DNA from: an uncultured Phascolarctobacterium sp.
GTDB taxonomy: Bacteria; Bacillota; Negativicutes; Acidaminococcales; Acidaminococcaceae
NCBI GenBank assembly: GCA_949285135.1
Contig: CASDXO010000008.1
Span: forward strand, 1-64,000
Reading direction: 5' to 3'
Length of the DNA: 64,000 bases
The translations under genes were made by a program, and so were the position numbers. Below are positions 8,564-16,184 of the stretch, in pieces. Below the pieces are notes generated by a model, which was given only the letters and a program-made list of their open reading frames with translations, was not told the origin of the DNA and did not search any database. Numbering within the stretch: position 1 is the stretch's first letter; every line of letters begins with the position of its first letter.

Positions 8564-9301
8564 ATGGCAATTATCTCTATGAAACAATTACTTGAAGCTG
8601 GTGTACATTTTGGTCACCAAACCCGTCGCTGGAACCCGAAAATGGCTCCGTACATCTTTACTGAACGCAATGGTATCTATATCATTGATCTGCAAAAAAC
8701 TGTAAAAAAAGTTGACGAAGCTTATAACTTCATCCGTGAAGTTGCTGCTAACGGCGAAAGCATTCTGTTCGTTGGTACTAAAAAACAGGCTCAGGAAGCT
8801 ATGAAAGAAGAAGCTACCCGCTGCAACATGTTCTATGTAAACGAACGCTGGCTGGGCGGCATGCTCACTAATTTCAAAACTATCCAGACCCGTATTGCCC
8901 GTCTGCGTAAACTGGAAGCTATGGAAGCTGACGGAACCTTTGACGTACTGCCGAAAAAAGAAGTTATCGGTCTGCGCCATGAAATGGAAAAACTGACCAA
9001 ATATCTTGGCGGTATCAAAGACATGAAAAAACTGCCGGGCGCATTGTTCATCGTTGACCCCCGCAAAGAACACATCGCTGTTCTTGAAGCACACAAACTG
9101 AACATTCCTATCGTTGCAACTGTTGATACCAACTGCGATCCGGACGAAATCGATCATGTAATTCCGGCAAACGATGACGCTATCCGCGCTGTAAAACTGC
9201 TGACTGCTAAAATGGCAGACGCTGTTCTGGAAGGTCGTCAAGGTATGCAGACTGAAGAAACTGCTGCAGAAGAAGCAACTGTTGCTGAAGACGCTGAATA
9301 A
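8564..9301 (+). CDS. rpsB: 30S ribosomal protein S2
   Basis: Small-subunit ribosomal protein S2, 245 residues, the usual length. The family signature near the N-terminus ([19 protein letters not shown]) and the [10 protein letters not shown] and VDTNCDPD segments are clear. The start is ATG 8564 behind CAGGAGGAAAG. A longer frame from TTG 8534 would run over that ribosome-binding site and is rejected. Codon use is strongly biased (CTG, CGT, AAC), as expected for high expression. The C-terminal tail is acidic (EETAAEEA). It is cotranscribed with tsf. Confidence 0.98.
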   Translation: MAIISMKQLLEAGVHFGHQTRRWNPKMAPYIFTERNGIYIIDLQKTVKKVDEAYNFIREVAANGESILFVGTKKQAQEAMKEEATRCNMFYVNERWLGGMLTNFKTIQTRIARLRKLEAMEADGTFDVLPKKEVIGLRHEMEKLTKYLGGIKDMKKLPGALFIVDPRKEHIAVLEAHKLNIPIVATVDTNCDPDEIDHVIPANDDAIRAVKLLTAKMADAVLEGRQGMQTEETAAEEATVAEDAE

Positions 9302-9331
9302 TTTTTAATTATATCTTAGGAGGAATAACTG

Positions 9332-10210
9332 ATGGCTCAAATTACTGCTGCATTGGTTAAAGAACTGCGTGAACGTACCGGCGCAGGTATGATGGACTGC
9401 AAAAAAGCCTTGACTGCTGTTGAAGGCGATATGGATAAAGCAATCGACTTTCTGCGTGAAAAAGGTCTCGCTGCTGCTGCTAAAAAAGCAAGCCGCGTAG
9501 CTGCTGAAGGTGTTGTTGCTTCTTACGTAAGTGAAGACGGCAAAGTTGGCGTTATTGTTGAAATCAACTGTGAAACTGACTTTGTTGCTAAAACTGATAA
9601 TTTCAAAGATCTGGTAAGTGCTATTGCCGCTCATATCGCAGCAACCAACCCTGCTGATATGGACGCTCTTATGGCTTCCGAACTGGACGGTAAAACCGTT
9701 TCTGCACTGGTAACTGAAAGCATTGCTAAAATTGGTGAAAATATCTCCGTTCGTCGTTTCGCTCGTTATGAAGTAGCTGAAGGTGTTGTTGCTGCTTATA
9801 TTCATGGCGGCGGTAAAATTGGCGTACTGGTAAACATGAAAGGCGGCAATGCAGAACTGGGCAAAGACATTGCAATGCATGTTGCAGCTGCTAACCCCAG
9901 CTATCTGAACCGTGAACAAGTTCCTGCAAGCGAATTGGAACATGAAAAAGAAGTGTTGACCGAACAGGCTCGCAACGAAGGCAAACCTGAAAAAATCATT
10001 GAAAAAATGGTTATCGGCCGTATTCAAAAATACTACAAAGAAGTATGCCTGGTTGATCAGGAGTTCGTTAAAGATCCTGATCAGACCATCGCTAAACTTC
10101 TGAAAGCTAACGATGCTGACGTTGTTGAATTTGCTCGTTTCCAACTGGGCGAAGGCATTGAAAAGAAACAGGAAGACTTCGCTGCAGAAGTTATGAGCCA
10201 GATTAAATAA
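9332..10210 (+). CDS. tsf: translation elongation factor Ts
   Basis: Nucleotide exchange factor that recycles EF-Tu-GDP, 292 residues. It opens with the N-terminal UBA-like domain ([20 protein letters not shown]) and carries the core signature [15 protein letters not shown] near residue 73-87. The start ATG 9332 follows TTAGGAGGAATAACTG. It lies 30 bases after rpsB in the usual order and has the same strong codon bias. A terminator follows, so pyrH and frr, which commonly come next, are not part of this operon. Confidence 0.98.
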   Translation: MAQITAALVKELRERTGAGMMDCKKALTAVEGDMDKAIDFLREKGLAAAAKKASRVAAEGVVASYVSEDGKVGVIVEINCETDFVAKTDNFKDLVSAIAAHIAATNPADMDALMASELDGKTVSALVTESIAKIGENISVRRFARYEVAEGVVAAYIHGGGKIGVLVNMKGGNAELGKDIAMHVAAANPSYLNREQVPASELEHEKEVLTEQARNEGKPEKIIEKMVIGRIQKYYKEVCLVDQEFVKDPDQTIAKLLKANDADVVEFARFQLGEGIEKKQEDFAAEVMSQIK

Positions 10211-10220
10211 TCTTGCTTAC

Positions 10221-10250
10221 AAACCCCAGCTATGCTGGGGTTTTTCTTTT
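10221..10250 (+). terminator. rpsB-tsf terminator
   Basis: Stem AACCCCAGC / GCTGGGGTT around a TAT loop followed by TTTCTTTTT. Confidence 0.93.
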
Positions 10251-10388
10251 TATCTTTCATACAATTTTTTAGCAAAAATTGCATGATTTATGGTTTTTTT
10301 ACTTTAAAATGTGAAAATAAGGCAAAATATTTATGCTCAAGGCAGGATTATTGTGCCATATGTAGAATAATAGTAGACGGAAAATATC

Positions 10389-10543
10389 GACAGGTGCATT
10401 AACTGCGGTTAGTGCTTAAAAGGGAATACCGGTGAGAATCCGGAGCAGTCCCGCTACTGTAAGTGGAGTTCGCGCAAAATGTCACTGGCGTATGCCGGGA
10501 AGGCGCGTGGAACGATGAAGCTAAGCCAGGAGACCTGCCTGTC
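10389..10543 (+). promoter_or_regulatory. cobalamin (AdoCbl) riboswitch
   Basis: Class-typical elements are all readable. P1 pairs GACAGG (10389-10394) with CCTGTC (10538-10543). The conserved core GGTGAGAATCCGGAGCAGTC is followed by CCGCTACTGTA, and the B12 box AGCCAGGAGACCTGCC sits at 10524-10539. It lies directly upstream of the cobU-cobT-cobS operon, with a terminator as expression platform. Ligand-bound RNA is expected to switch the operon off. Confidence 0.95.
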
Positions 10544-10604
10544 ACGAAGCCATGTGGCCTACGGGAGATAGGTCGGTGTTCGTATATTATTAAGTATTTG
10601 TATG

Positions 10605-10634
10605 TCCTCCCATAGTATGTGGGAGGATTTTCTT
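10605..10634 (+). terminator. riboswitch-controlled terminator of the cob operon
   Basis: 8-bp stem TCCTCCCA (10605-10612) / TGGGAGGA (10620-10627) followed by TTTTCTTG, located between the riboswitch aptamer and the cobU ribosome-binding site. Its position makes it the likely expression platform. I did not work out the competing antiterminator. Confidence 0.82.
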
Positions 10635-10660
10635 GTTTAGAAGGGAGGTTATCAGAAACT

Positions 10661-11233
10661 ATGGAAAGTAAACTGGTATTAGTAACCGGCGGTTCCAGAA
10701 GCGGTAAAAGTGAATTTGCTGAAAAATATGTACTGCATTTTTCTCCCAAATGCGATTACATAGCTACGGCAGAAATATTAGACGATGAGATGGCAGAGAG
10801 GGTGCGCCTGCATCAGATACGGCGTGCTGACGGCAGATGGCTTAATCACGAAGCACCATATCATGCTGAAAAGGTTTTTGCACATCTGAGTGATGAAACT
10901 GATGCGGTGTTGTTTGACTGTCTGACTGTTTATATGGCTAATCTTATGTACGGGCAAGAGGCGCCGCAGGGCAGTTTTATCGAACGTTGTGAAGCTGTTT
11001 TTGCAGAAATAGATAAATTGCTGCTGGCGGCACGCAATAGCGGAAAGCTGGTAGTATTTGTTACCAATGAGGTAGGCGGTGGAATTGTGCCGGATAATAA
11101 AGCAGCACGTGAATACAGTGATTTGTCCGGCTGGGTAAATCAGAGAGTTGCTGCAGCTTGTGACAGCGTATTTTACTGTGTAGCAGGGCAGGCTGTAGAT
11201 GTAAGAAAACTTGCATACAAATTTGAAGATTAA
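10661..11233 (+). CDS. cobU: adenosylcobinamide kinase / adenosylcobinamide-phosphate guanylyltransferase
   Basis: Bifunctional enzyme of nucleotide loop assembly. It phosphorylates adenosylcobinamide and then transfers GMP to give AdoCbi-GDP. The 190 residues start with the P-loop GGSRSGKSEF (about 10-19). LHQIRRADGRW carries the histidine expected to be guanylylated, and VTNEVGGGIVP is the family C-terminal signature. The start is ATG 10661 with AAGGGAGG ten bases upstream. A GTG at 10619 lies inside the riboswitch terminator and is rejected. First gene of the B12-controlled operon. Confidence 0.96.
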   Translation: MESKLVLVTGGSRSGKSEFAEKYVLHFSPKCDYIATAEILDDEMAERVRLHQIRRADGRWLNHEAPYHAEKVFAHLSDETDAVLFDCLTVYMANLMYGQEAPQGSFIERCEAVFAEIDKLLLAARNSGKLVVFVTNEVGGGIVPDNKAAREYSDLSGWVNQRVAAACDSVFYCVAGQAVDVRKLAYKFED

Positions 11234-11243
11234 GGAGATCGTA

Positions 11244-12254
11244 ATGGAAAATATTATTATACCTGAGCTTGATAAAAATGCTGCTCGACTGATTAGAGAA
11301 GGATGGCAGAAAATGGATAAGCCTGCCGGGAGTTTGGGCAAATTGGAAGAAATGGTGGAACAATATGCTGCCATGACAGCCAAACAGCTGCCGGAAAAAA
11401 TAAAAACTGCCATGCTGTTAATGTGCGGTGACCATGGAATTGCTAAGTATGGCGTGAGTGCTTATCCGCAGGAAGTTACCATGCAGATGATTAACGGTTA
11501 TATGCGTGAGACTGCAGGAGCTAATGTTATGGCTAGACATGCAAATGCCGATGTTATCGTAGTAGATGTTGGTACAGCTTTTGACCTCAGCCATTTAGAA
11601 AAAGTACATCAGCTAAAGGTAGCCTGGGGTACGGAAGATTTTACGCAGGGACCGGCTATGACTAAAGAGCAGGCTTTACGGGCGCTGCAGGCAGGTATGC
11701 AGATGGCGGATGAATGCATAGACAAGGGTTATAACCTGCTGGCAACTGCGGAGATGGGTATTGGCAATACAACTTCTACTGCTGCCATTGTATCTGCCTT
11801 TTTGGGATTGCCGCCGGAACTGACGGTTGGACGTGGTACGGGTATTAATGATGAACGTATGAAGATTAAGCGTCAGGTGGTAAGTGACGGTTTAGCAAAG
11901 AATAAACCTGTTCAGGGAGATGCTCTGGACATTTTGTGCAAGGTTGGCGGATATGATCATGCCGGACTTGCCGGTATGATTATTGCCGGTGCCAAGCGAC
12001 GTGTTCCTACCATGGTAGACGGCGTTAATGCAACAGCAGCGGCGCTGCTGGCTTACGGACTTTATCCGGCCTGTGCCGATTACATGCTCTGTTCACACCT
12101 CAGCGCTGAAATTGCACATAAAAAAATGCTTGATGTACTTAAACTGACGCCGATAGTTGATGCCGGTATGCGCCTTGGCGAAGGTACTGGAGCAAGCCTT
12201 GCCATCGTCGTGCTGCAGGCTGCCATTGATGTTTATAATAAATTAAGCAGGTGA
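11244..12254 (+). CDS. cobT: nicotinate mononucleotide:base phosphoribosyltransferase CobT (full-length, ArsA-like candidate)
   Basis: Activates the cobamide lower-ligand base by transferring ribose phosphate from nicotinate mononucleotide. The 336 residues keep all family motifs: KPAGSLGKLE near 24, CGDHGIA then GVSAYPQEVT near 60-80, EMGIGNTTSTAA near 170 (nucleotide site) and RLGEGTGAS near 310, which holds the catalytic Glu equivalent to Glu317 of Salmonella CobT. The start is ATG 11244 behind AAGGAG, not the earlier ATG inside cobU. A second, shortened CobT homologue lies two genes downstream, which is the ArsA/ArsB pattern of Sporomusa ovata. The base used cannot be read from sequence alone. 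Confidence 0.93.
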   Translation: MENIIIPELDKNAARLIREGWQKMDKPAGSLGKLEEMVEQYAAMTAKQLPEKIKTAMLLMCGDHGIAKYGVSAYPQEVTMQMINGYMRETAGANVMARHANADVIVVDVGTAFDLSHLEKVHQLKVAWGTEDFTQGPAMTKEQALRALQAGMQMADECIDKGYNLLATAEMGIGNTTSTAAIVSAFLGLPPELTVGRGTGINDERMKIKRQVVSDGLAKNKPVQGDALDILCKVGGYDHAGLAGMIIAGAKRRVPTMVDGVNATAAALLAYGLYPACADYMLCSHLSAEIAHKKMLDVLKLTPIVDAGMRLGEGTGASLAIVVLQAAIDVYNKLSR

Positions 12255-12255
12255 A

Positions 12256-12996
12256 ATGATGCGTGATTTTATAACCTGTCTTGAATTTTTAACAAGAATA
12301 CGATTTTCTCATCGTACTGACTGGCACGATGATGATTTTTCTCGCAGTGTACCGTATTTTCCGCTTGTAGGTCTTGTCATCGGTCTGTTTTTAGGTGGGG
12401 TCAATTATGCTCTTGTATATGCAGATACACCGCTTTTTATGCGTGGTGTTATGTTGATATTGGCAGAAATGATTGTGATCGGGGCGTTAATGTATGATGG
12501 CTTTATGGATACATCAGATGGCGTTTTTAGTGCCCGTAACAGGGAACGAATGCTGGAGATAATGAAAGACAGCCATGTTGGTTCTAATGCGGTTATTGCA
12601 CTTGTATGTCTGGTATTACTCAAAGTTGCTGCCTATACTTCCATTGACAGCATAAAACTGTCTTATGCTCTTATAGCAATGTCAGTTGCTACGAGGACAT
12701 TTATGGTAAATTATATTGTTAATTTCAAATATGCTCGCAAAACAGGTATTGGGCATATGTTTACTCAGTATGCAAAACCCATATATTCATATATTGCTTT
12801 TGCTGTGGGTACAGTTTTAATTTGTCTGTGCGGGCTTAATTATCTGTATGCGGCTATTGTGGCTTTTGTTCTCAGTCTGCTGCTGGCGCGTTTTCTGAGC
12901 AGTCAGCTGGGAGGCCTTACCGGTGATACCTATGGATTTCTTACGGAATGTGGTAATGTTATATACTTAATGGCGGCAGTTTATCTGCTGCGTTGA
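12256..12996 (+). CDS. cobS: adenosylcobinamide-GDP ribazoletransferase
   Basis: Integral membrane cobalamin synthase that joins AdoCbi-GDP to the activated lower-ligand riboside. The 246 residues are largely hydrophobic, with about six membrane segments. The metal-binding signature DGFMDTSDGVFSARNRERML sits near 82-101 and LTGDTYG near the C-terminus. It starts one base after cobT (ATGATG, either codon possible), so translation is coupled. The active site should face the cytoplasm. It lies between the two CobT homologues. Confidence 0.95.
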   Translation: MMRDFITCLEFLTRIRFSHRTDWHDDDFSRSVPYFPLVGLVIGLFLGGVNYALVYADTPLFMRGVMLILAEMIVIGALMYDGFMDTSDGVFSARNRERMLEIMKDSHVGSNAVIALVCLVLLKVAAYTSIDSIKLSYALIAMSVATRTFMVNYIVNFKYARKTGIGHMFTQYAKPIYSYIAFAVGTVLICLCGLNYLYAAIVAFVLSLLLARFLSSQLGGLTGDTYGFLTECGNVIYLMAAVYLLR

Positions 12997-13010
12997 CCAA
13001 GGAGGAAAAA

Positions 13011-13808
13011 ATGCAAATAGAAGAAGTTATTTCTCAGATTACAGCAGTTGATGCCGATTGTGCGGCAAAAGCACAGGAACGTTTTGATAATCTGATAAAA
13101 CCGGTTGGCTCATTGGCAAAACTGGAAAGCATGATTACTCAATATGCAGCGATTACAGGCCGATATGAAAAAGACAAGCTTGACTATCCTAAAAGAGCCC
13201 TTCTGGTTTGGGGTAATATTACACATGCGGAGCAGGCAGAGAAAATTATGCTTGGGAAATGGCCTGTCAATATCTTGGCGGCAGAAACGGGAGCGCAGGC
13301 TGTACCGCTGCTGGTAATGGCTGACAATGAAACTGACGCCATGGCAGAAGGTGCAATACTCGTCAAAGAGCATGTTGCTAAAGATAAACTCCAGATGCTT
13401 GGCTTTGGTTGTCTGGAAGATAAAGATAATCTGGTGATAGCAGCAATGACAGGGGCAATTTTGCAAGCAGCGGCACTAAAGGTGCCTGTAATGCTTGATG
13501 GGGCTGCTACCTGCCGCGCATTGCTCAAAGCAATGCAATATAATACACTTGTAAAAGAATATTGCTTTGCCGGACATGTATCGCTGGAAAATGATATGGA
13601 AGATTTATTGGCAGAATTACAGCTGTCGGCACCTTTGCGTCTCAATATAACTGATGGCAGCGGTGAAGGTGCGGCTATTGCTTTTACGCTTTTTGATGCC
13701 GGCCTTAAAGCTTATAAGGAAATGGAGACTTTTGCCGAGGCTGGTGTACATGCTGAAATGAAAGAATTTTCTCATGCCGAACAGGTAAAAGGAGAACAAA
13801 GGAAGTAA
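13011..13808 (+). CDS. shortened CobT-like protein (ArsB-like candidate)
   Basis: 265 residues, about 70 fewer than the upstream CobT. The N-terminal KPVGSLAKLE and C-terminal LDGAATCRAL...TDGSGEGAAIAFTLFDAGLKAY regions align with CobT. The CGDHGIA/GVSAYPQEVT base-binding stretch is replaced by unrelated sequence, and EMGIGNTTSTAA, part of the nucleotide site, is absent. It is therefore unlikely to be an active transferase alone. In Sporomusa ovata two CobT homologues, ArsA and ArsB, form a heterodimer that activates phenol and p-cresol, with only ArsA catalytic. This gene fits the non-catalytic role by inference. Start ATG 13011 behind AAGGAGGA. The frame is intact, so it is not a decaying gene. 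Confidence 0.8.
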   Translation: MQIEEVISQITAVDADCAAKAQERFDNLIKPVGSLAKLESMITQYAAITGRYEKDKLDYPKRALLVWGNITHAEQAEKIMLGKWPVNILAAETGAQAVPLLVMADNETDAMAEGAILVKEHVAKDKLQMLGFGCLEDKDNLVIAAMTGAILQAAALKVPVMLDGAATCRALLKAMQYNTLVKEYCFAGHVSLENDMEDLLAELQLSAPLRLNITDGSGEGAAIAFTLFDAGLKAYKEMETFAEAGVHAEMKEFSHAEQVKGEQRK

Positions 13809-13812
13809 TATT

Positions 13813-14418
13813 ATGGGTAAGCTCTATCTTATCCGCCATGGTCAGACGGATTCTAACACAGTCAGAAGATTCCAGGGACGTATAAATACCGGACTTAATG
13901 CAGTCGGAATTGAGCAGGCACAAAAGCTGGCTGAATATTTTCGTGACAAACCTTTGCAGGCAATTTATTGCAGTCCTTTAAAGCGTGCGCAGTCTACTGC
14001 AGAAGCGTTGGCTGCGATAAAAAATTTGCCTGTTTATTCTATGGAAATGCTGCAGGAAATAAGTTTTGGCGGTTGGGAAGGATTGTGTTACAGCGAAATT
14101 GCCGAAAAATGGCCGGAAGAAATAAAGCTTTTTTATGAAAATCCGGAGTTGTGTTTGCCGCCTGACGGAGAAACATTTGGCAAAGTACAGGAAAGGGCAA
14201 TCAAGGCATTGAGACAGATATTGCAGGAACAGGGAGAAGATAAGGATATAGCCGTGGTATCACACGGTGGTGTTATCAGGACACAAATATGCGCTTTGCT
14301 TGATATACCTTTGTCTAATTTTTGGCGCCTAAATATTCATAATGCATCTACTACGTGTTTTAGCGTTTGGGACGGTCATTTTACGGCAGAAGTTATCAAT
14401 GACTGCCATTATTTGTAA
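13813..14418 (+). CDS. cobC: alpha-ribazole phosphatase (histidine phosphatase family)
   Basis: Removes the 5' phosphate of the cobamide or of alpha-ribazole phosphate, the last step of nucleotide loop assembly. The 201 residues start with the phosphohistidine motif LIRHGQTDSN (residues 5-14). A second His lies in VVSHGGVIRT near 155, and E/GGWEG near 85-90 is typical for the family. The histidine phosphatase family is broad. The assignment to CobC rests on its place as last gene of the cob operon, four bases after the shortened CobT. Confidence 0.88.
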   Translation: MGKLYLIRHGQTDSNTVRRFQGRINTGLNAVGIEQAQKLAEYFRDKPLQAIYCSPLKRAQSTAEALAAIKNLPVYSMEMLQEISFGGWEGLCYSEIAEKWPEEIKLFYENPELCLPPDGETFGKVQERAIKALRQILQEQGEDKDIAVVSHGGVIRTQICALLDIPLSNFWRLNIHNASTTCFSVWDGHFTAEVINDCHYL

Positions 14419-14430
14419 TACAGGATGTGT

Positions 14431-14459
14431 AAAAATTTTACAGCTTGGTAAAATTTTTT
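14431..14459 (+). terminator. cob operon terminator
   Basis: AT-rich 11-bp stem AAAAATTTTAC / GTAAAATTTTT with loop AGCTTG ending in a T-run. Confidence 0.7.
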
Positions 14460-14488
14460 AAAGGATAAGTAAAATTATTTAACATATA

Positions 14489-14517
14489 TTGACTTCTGTA
14501 TATTGCTCCTTTATACT
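14489..14517 (+). promoter_or_regulatory. strong promoter of the zinc-ribbon gene
   Basis: TTGACT at 14489-14494 and TATACT at 14512-14517 with exactly 17-bp spacing. Transcription would start near 14524, leaving a leader of about 128 bases. Confidence 0.82.
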
Positions 14518-14526
14518 GATAGTAGT

Positions 14527-14634
14527 GTATCTCAGTGGTCCGGTTAGGGTTCCTAACTTCTTCTGTATCATAGATAAACTGGGGAAGCCGTGGTAACATC
14601 TATAAGTTCTTTTTGAGGTATGTTTTATCTATGA
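14527..14634 (+). promoter_or_regulatory. structured 5' leader RNA of unknown class
   Basis: The leader shows a GTTAGG / CCTAAC hairpin with a GTT loop (14543-14557). It also has a perfect 11-bp long-range helix, TCATAGATAAA (14568-14578) with TTTATCTATGA (14624-14634), enclosing 45 bases. The 3' strand of the helix ends three bases before the AGGAG ribosome-binding site at 14637-14641. It matches no riboswitch class I can recognise. A cold- or metal-responsive leader is possible but not shown. Confidence 0.55.
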
Positions 14635-14651
14635 TTAGGAGTGATCAGATT

Positions 14652-14942
14652 ATGAAAGAAGACAAAACTTTAACTTGCTGCGAATGCGGCGCTGAATTCG
14701 TGTTTACCGCTTCCGAACAGGAATTCTATGAAGAAAAAGGCTTTACTAACGAACCTCGCCGCTGCCCTGCATGCCGTCAGGCTCGCAAACAACGCATGGG
14801 CGTTGCAACTGAACGTCCGCAGCGTGAAATGTTCCCGGCTGTATGTGCTGAATGCGGTAAAGAAACCATGGTTCCGTTCCGTCCGTCCATGGATCGTCCG
14901 GTTTACTGCCGCGAATGCTTCAATGCTCGCAAAGAACAATAA
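14652..14942 (+). CDS. CxxC zinc-ribbon domain protein
   Basis: Small protein of 96 residues with two zinc-ribbon units, each built from two CxxC pairs: CCECG with CPACR in the first half, and CAECG with CRECF in the second. It is a known family of zinc-ribbon proteins without established function. Binding to RNA, DNA or ribosomes is a guess from the basic linker (RQARKQR). Codon use is as biased as in rpsB and tsf, implying high expression. The start is ATG 14652 behind AGGAG, and the longer TTG frame from 14613 is rejected. Single-gene unit with its own promoter, structured leader and terminator. Confidence 0.85.
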   Translation: MKEDKTLTCCECGAEFVFTASEQEFYEEKGFTNEPRRCPACRQARKQRMGVATERPQREMFPAVCAECGKETMVPFRPSMDRPVYCRECFNARKEQ

Positions 14943-14960
14943 TATCAATTTAAATTTATA

Positions 14961-14998
14961 AAAAAACACCGAATCGTATAGATTCGGTGTTTTTGTTT
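14961..14998. terminator. bidirectional terminator between zinc-ribbon gene and glycosylase gene
   Basis: Long stem AAAACACCGAATC / GATTCGGTGTTTT with A-run on the left and T-run on the right, between convergent genes. It can stop transcription from both sides. Confidence 0.9.
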
Positions 14999-15005
14999 AT
15001 ATAGA

Positions 15006-15632
15006 TTATTTTTTTGCTTTGGCATCAGCATTCTGCCAAAGATACCATACAGCAAGAGACCGCCAGGGACGCCAGTGTTCAGTAATTTTATTTATTTGTC
15101 CGCGTTTAGGGATTTCATTCAGGTTCATTAAGGACTGCAGCTCTTTTTTAAAGATAAAATCAGCAGAAGGCACAATGTCGGTACGGCAGAGAGCCAACAA
15201 TAAGAACATTTCGATTGTCCATTGACCAAGACCACGTATTTGCAGCAGTTGTTTGGAAATCTGAGTATCGCTCATATCTTTAAATTTTTCGATGGTAATC
15301 TGCCCGCATACTATGGATTGTGCAAAATTTTTCATGTAGTCTATTTTCTGCGGTGCCAGTCCAAGTGCGGCAAAATCTTCTGCGTTTGCATTCAAAACAG
15401 CCTGCGGTGTAACAGGTTTTCCAAGAAGCAGCTCAAGCTTCTGCATTAATGCCTGACTGACATCAGGTGGAAGCTGTTGAGCCACGATACCGGTCAGCAG
15501 AATTTCAAAATATTCCTTTTCATTTTTTGGTTGCAGCGTACAGGGAGAAAACTTCTCAATCAACGGAGCAAGCTCGGTGGCGTTTTCACGCAGATACTGG
15601 TCGCCAGAAGACCAATCTGGGGTTTGGCACAT
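15006..15632 (-). CDS. DNA-3-methyladenine glycosylase-like HhH-GPD protein
   Basis: Base-excision repair glycosylase of the AlkA/HhH-GPD superfamily, 208 residues. The helix-hairpin-helix IRGLGQWTIEMFLL is followed by the expected catalytic Asp in VPSADFIF, as in AlkA-type enzymes. There is no C-terminal FeS cluster Cys motif, which separates it from endonuclease III and MutY. The start is placed at the ATG whose complement ends at 15632, because it has AAAGGAGGG upstream. A longer frame to 15698 is less likely. Probable role: removal of alkylated purines. Confidence 0.85.
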   Translation of the reverse strand: MCQTPDWSSGDQYLRENATELAPLIEKFSPCTLQPKNEKEYFEILLTGIVAQQLPPDVSQALMQKLELLLGKPVTPQAVLNANAEDFAALGLAPQKIDYMKNFAQSIVCGQITIEKFKDMSDTQISKQLLQIRGLGQWTIEMFLLLALCRTDIVPSADFIFKKELQSLMNLNEIPKRGQINKITEHWRPWRSLAVWYLWQNADAKAKK

Positions 15633-15668
15633 AAGCACCCTCCTTTTATTATGATAATAATTTATTAT

Positions 15669-15698
15669 ATTATAATACGGAGAGACGATATTTGACAA
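15669..15698 (-). promoter_or_regulatory. promoter of the glycosylase gene
   Basis: On the - strand, TTGTCA (complement of 15693-15698) and TATAAT (complement of 15669-15674) with 18-bp spacing, about 37 bases upstream of the start codon. Confidence 0.6.
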
Positions 15699-15781
15699 TC
15701 AGCAGAGTCCATGCTTTGACAGACTTGCAGAATAATGTTGGGAATATTTTCGAGATTTTCTATAAATAGAGATAAAAACAC

Positions 15782-15810
15782 TTGCTTTTCTTTTGATTAT
15801 ATGGTATTAT
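15782..15810 (+). promoter_or_regulatory. tRNA cluster promoter
   Basis: TTGCTT at 15782-15787 and TATTAT at 15805-15810 with 17-bp spacing, 25 bases before the first tRNA. Confidence 0.65.
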
Positions 15811-15835
15811 CTATATCTGTCAGGCAACTGATAAT

Positions 15836-15912
15836 GGCCCGGTGGTTCAGTTGGTTAGAATGCCGCCCTGTCACGGCGGAGGTCGTGGGTTCGAGTCCCA
15901 TCCGGGTCGCCA
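15836..15912 (+). tRNA. tRNA-Asp (GTC)
   Basis: Cloverleaf with acceptor GGCCCGG / CCGGGTC (one G-T pair), discriminator G, encoded CCA, anticodon stem CCGCC/GGCGG around CTGTCAC (anticodon GTC) and T-loop TTCGAGT. Confidence 0.97.
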
Positions 15913-15916
15913 TTAT

Positions 15917-15991
<75 letters not shown>

Positions 15992-15992
15992 C

Positions 15993-16068
15993 AGGGGTAT
16001 AGCTCAACTGGTAGAGTAGCGGTCTCCAAAACCGTTGGTTGTGGGTTCGATTCCTACTGCCCCTGCCA
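15993..16068 (+). tRNA. tRNA-Trp (CCA)
   Basis: Acceptor AGGGGTA / TGCCCCT, discriminator G, encoded CCA, anticodon loop CTCCAAA (anticodon CCA), T-loop TTCGATT. It begins one base after the CCA of tRNA-Gly is completed. Confidence 0.97.
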
Positions 16069-16079
16069 CTAAAAAAGTA

Positions 16080-16109
16080 AGGCTCAGACTTATGTCTGAG
16101 CCTTTTTTG
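16080..16109 (+). terminator. tRNA cluster terminator
   Basis: Stem AGGCTCAGA / TCTGAGCCT with loop CTTATG, followed by TTTTTTG. Confidence 0.92.
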
Positions 16110-16184
16110 TTATCGTGTCCTTAACAAAAATGACTGTCAGATGTATCAATTGGTTTGATATTATTATAAGAGAGGGTGAATATA

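Noticed and set aside
8588-9241. Open frame antisense to rpsB
   Set aside because: Shadow of the highly biased rpsB codons; no domain or start signal.
9305-10144. 279-codon open frame on the - strand opposite tsf
   Set aside because: It lies fully antisense to tsf, its product is a Phe/Asn/Ser-rich string with no recognisable motif, and it arises from the biased codons of tsf.
13011-13808. Second CobT as a pseudogene
   Set aside because: The frame is intact, has a strong ribosome-binding site, keeps conserved ends and sits within a tight operon, so a functional partner is more likely.
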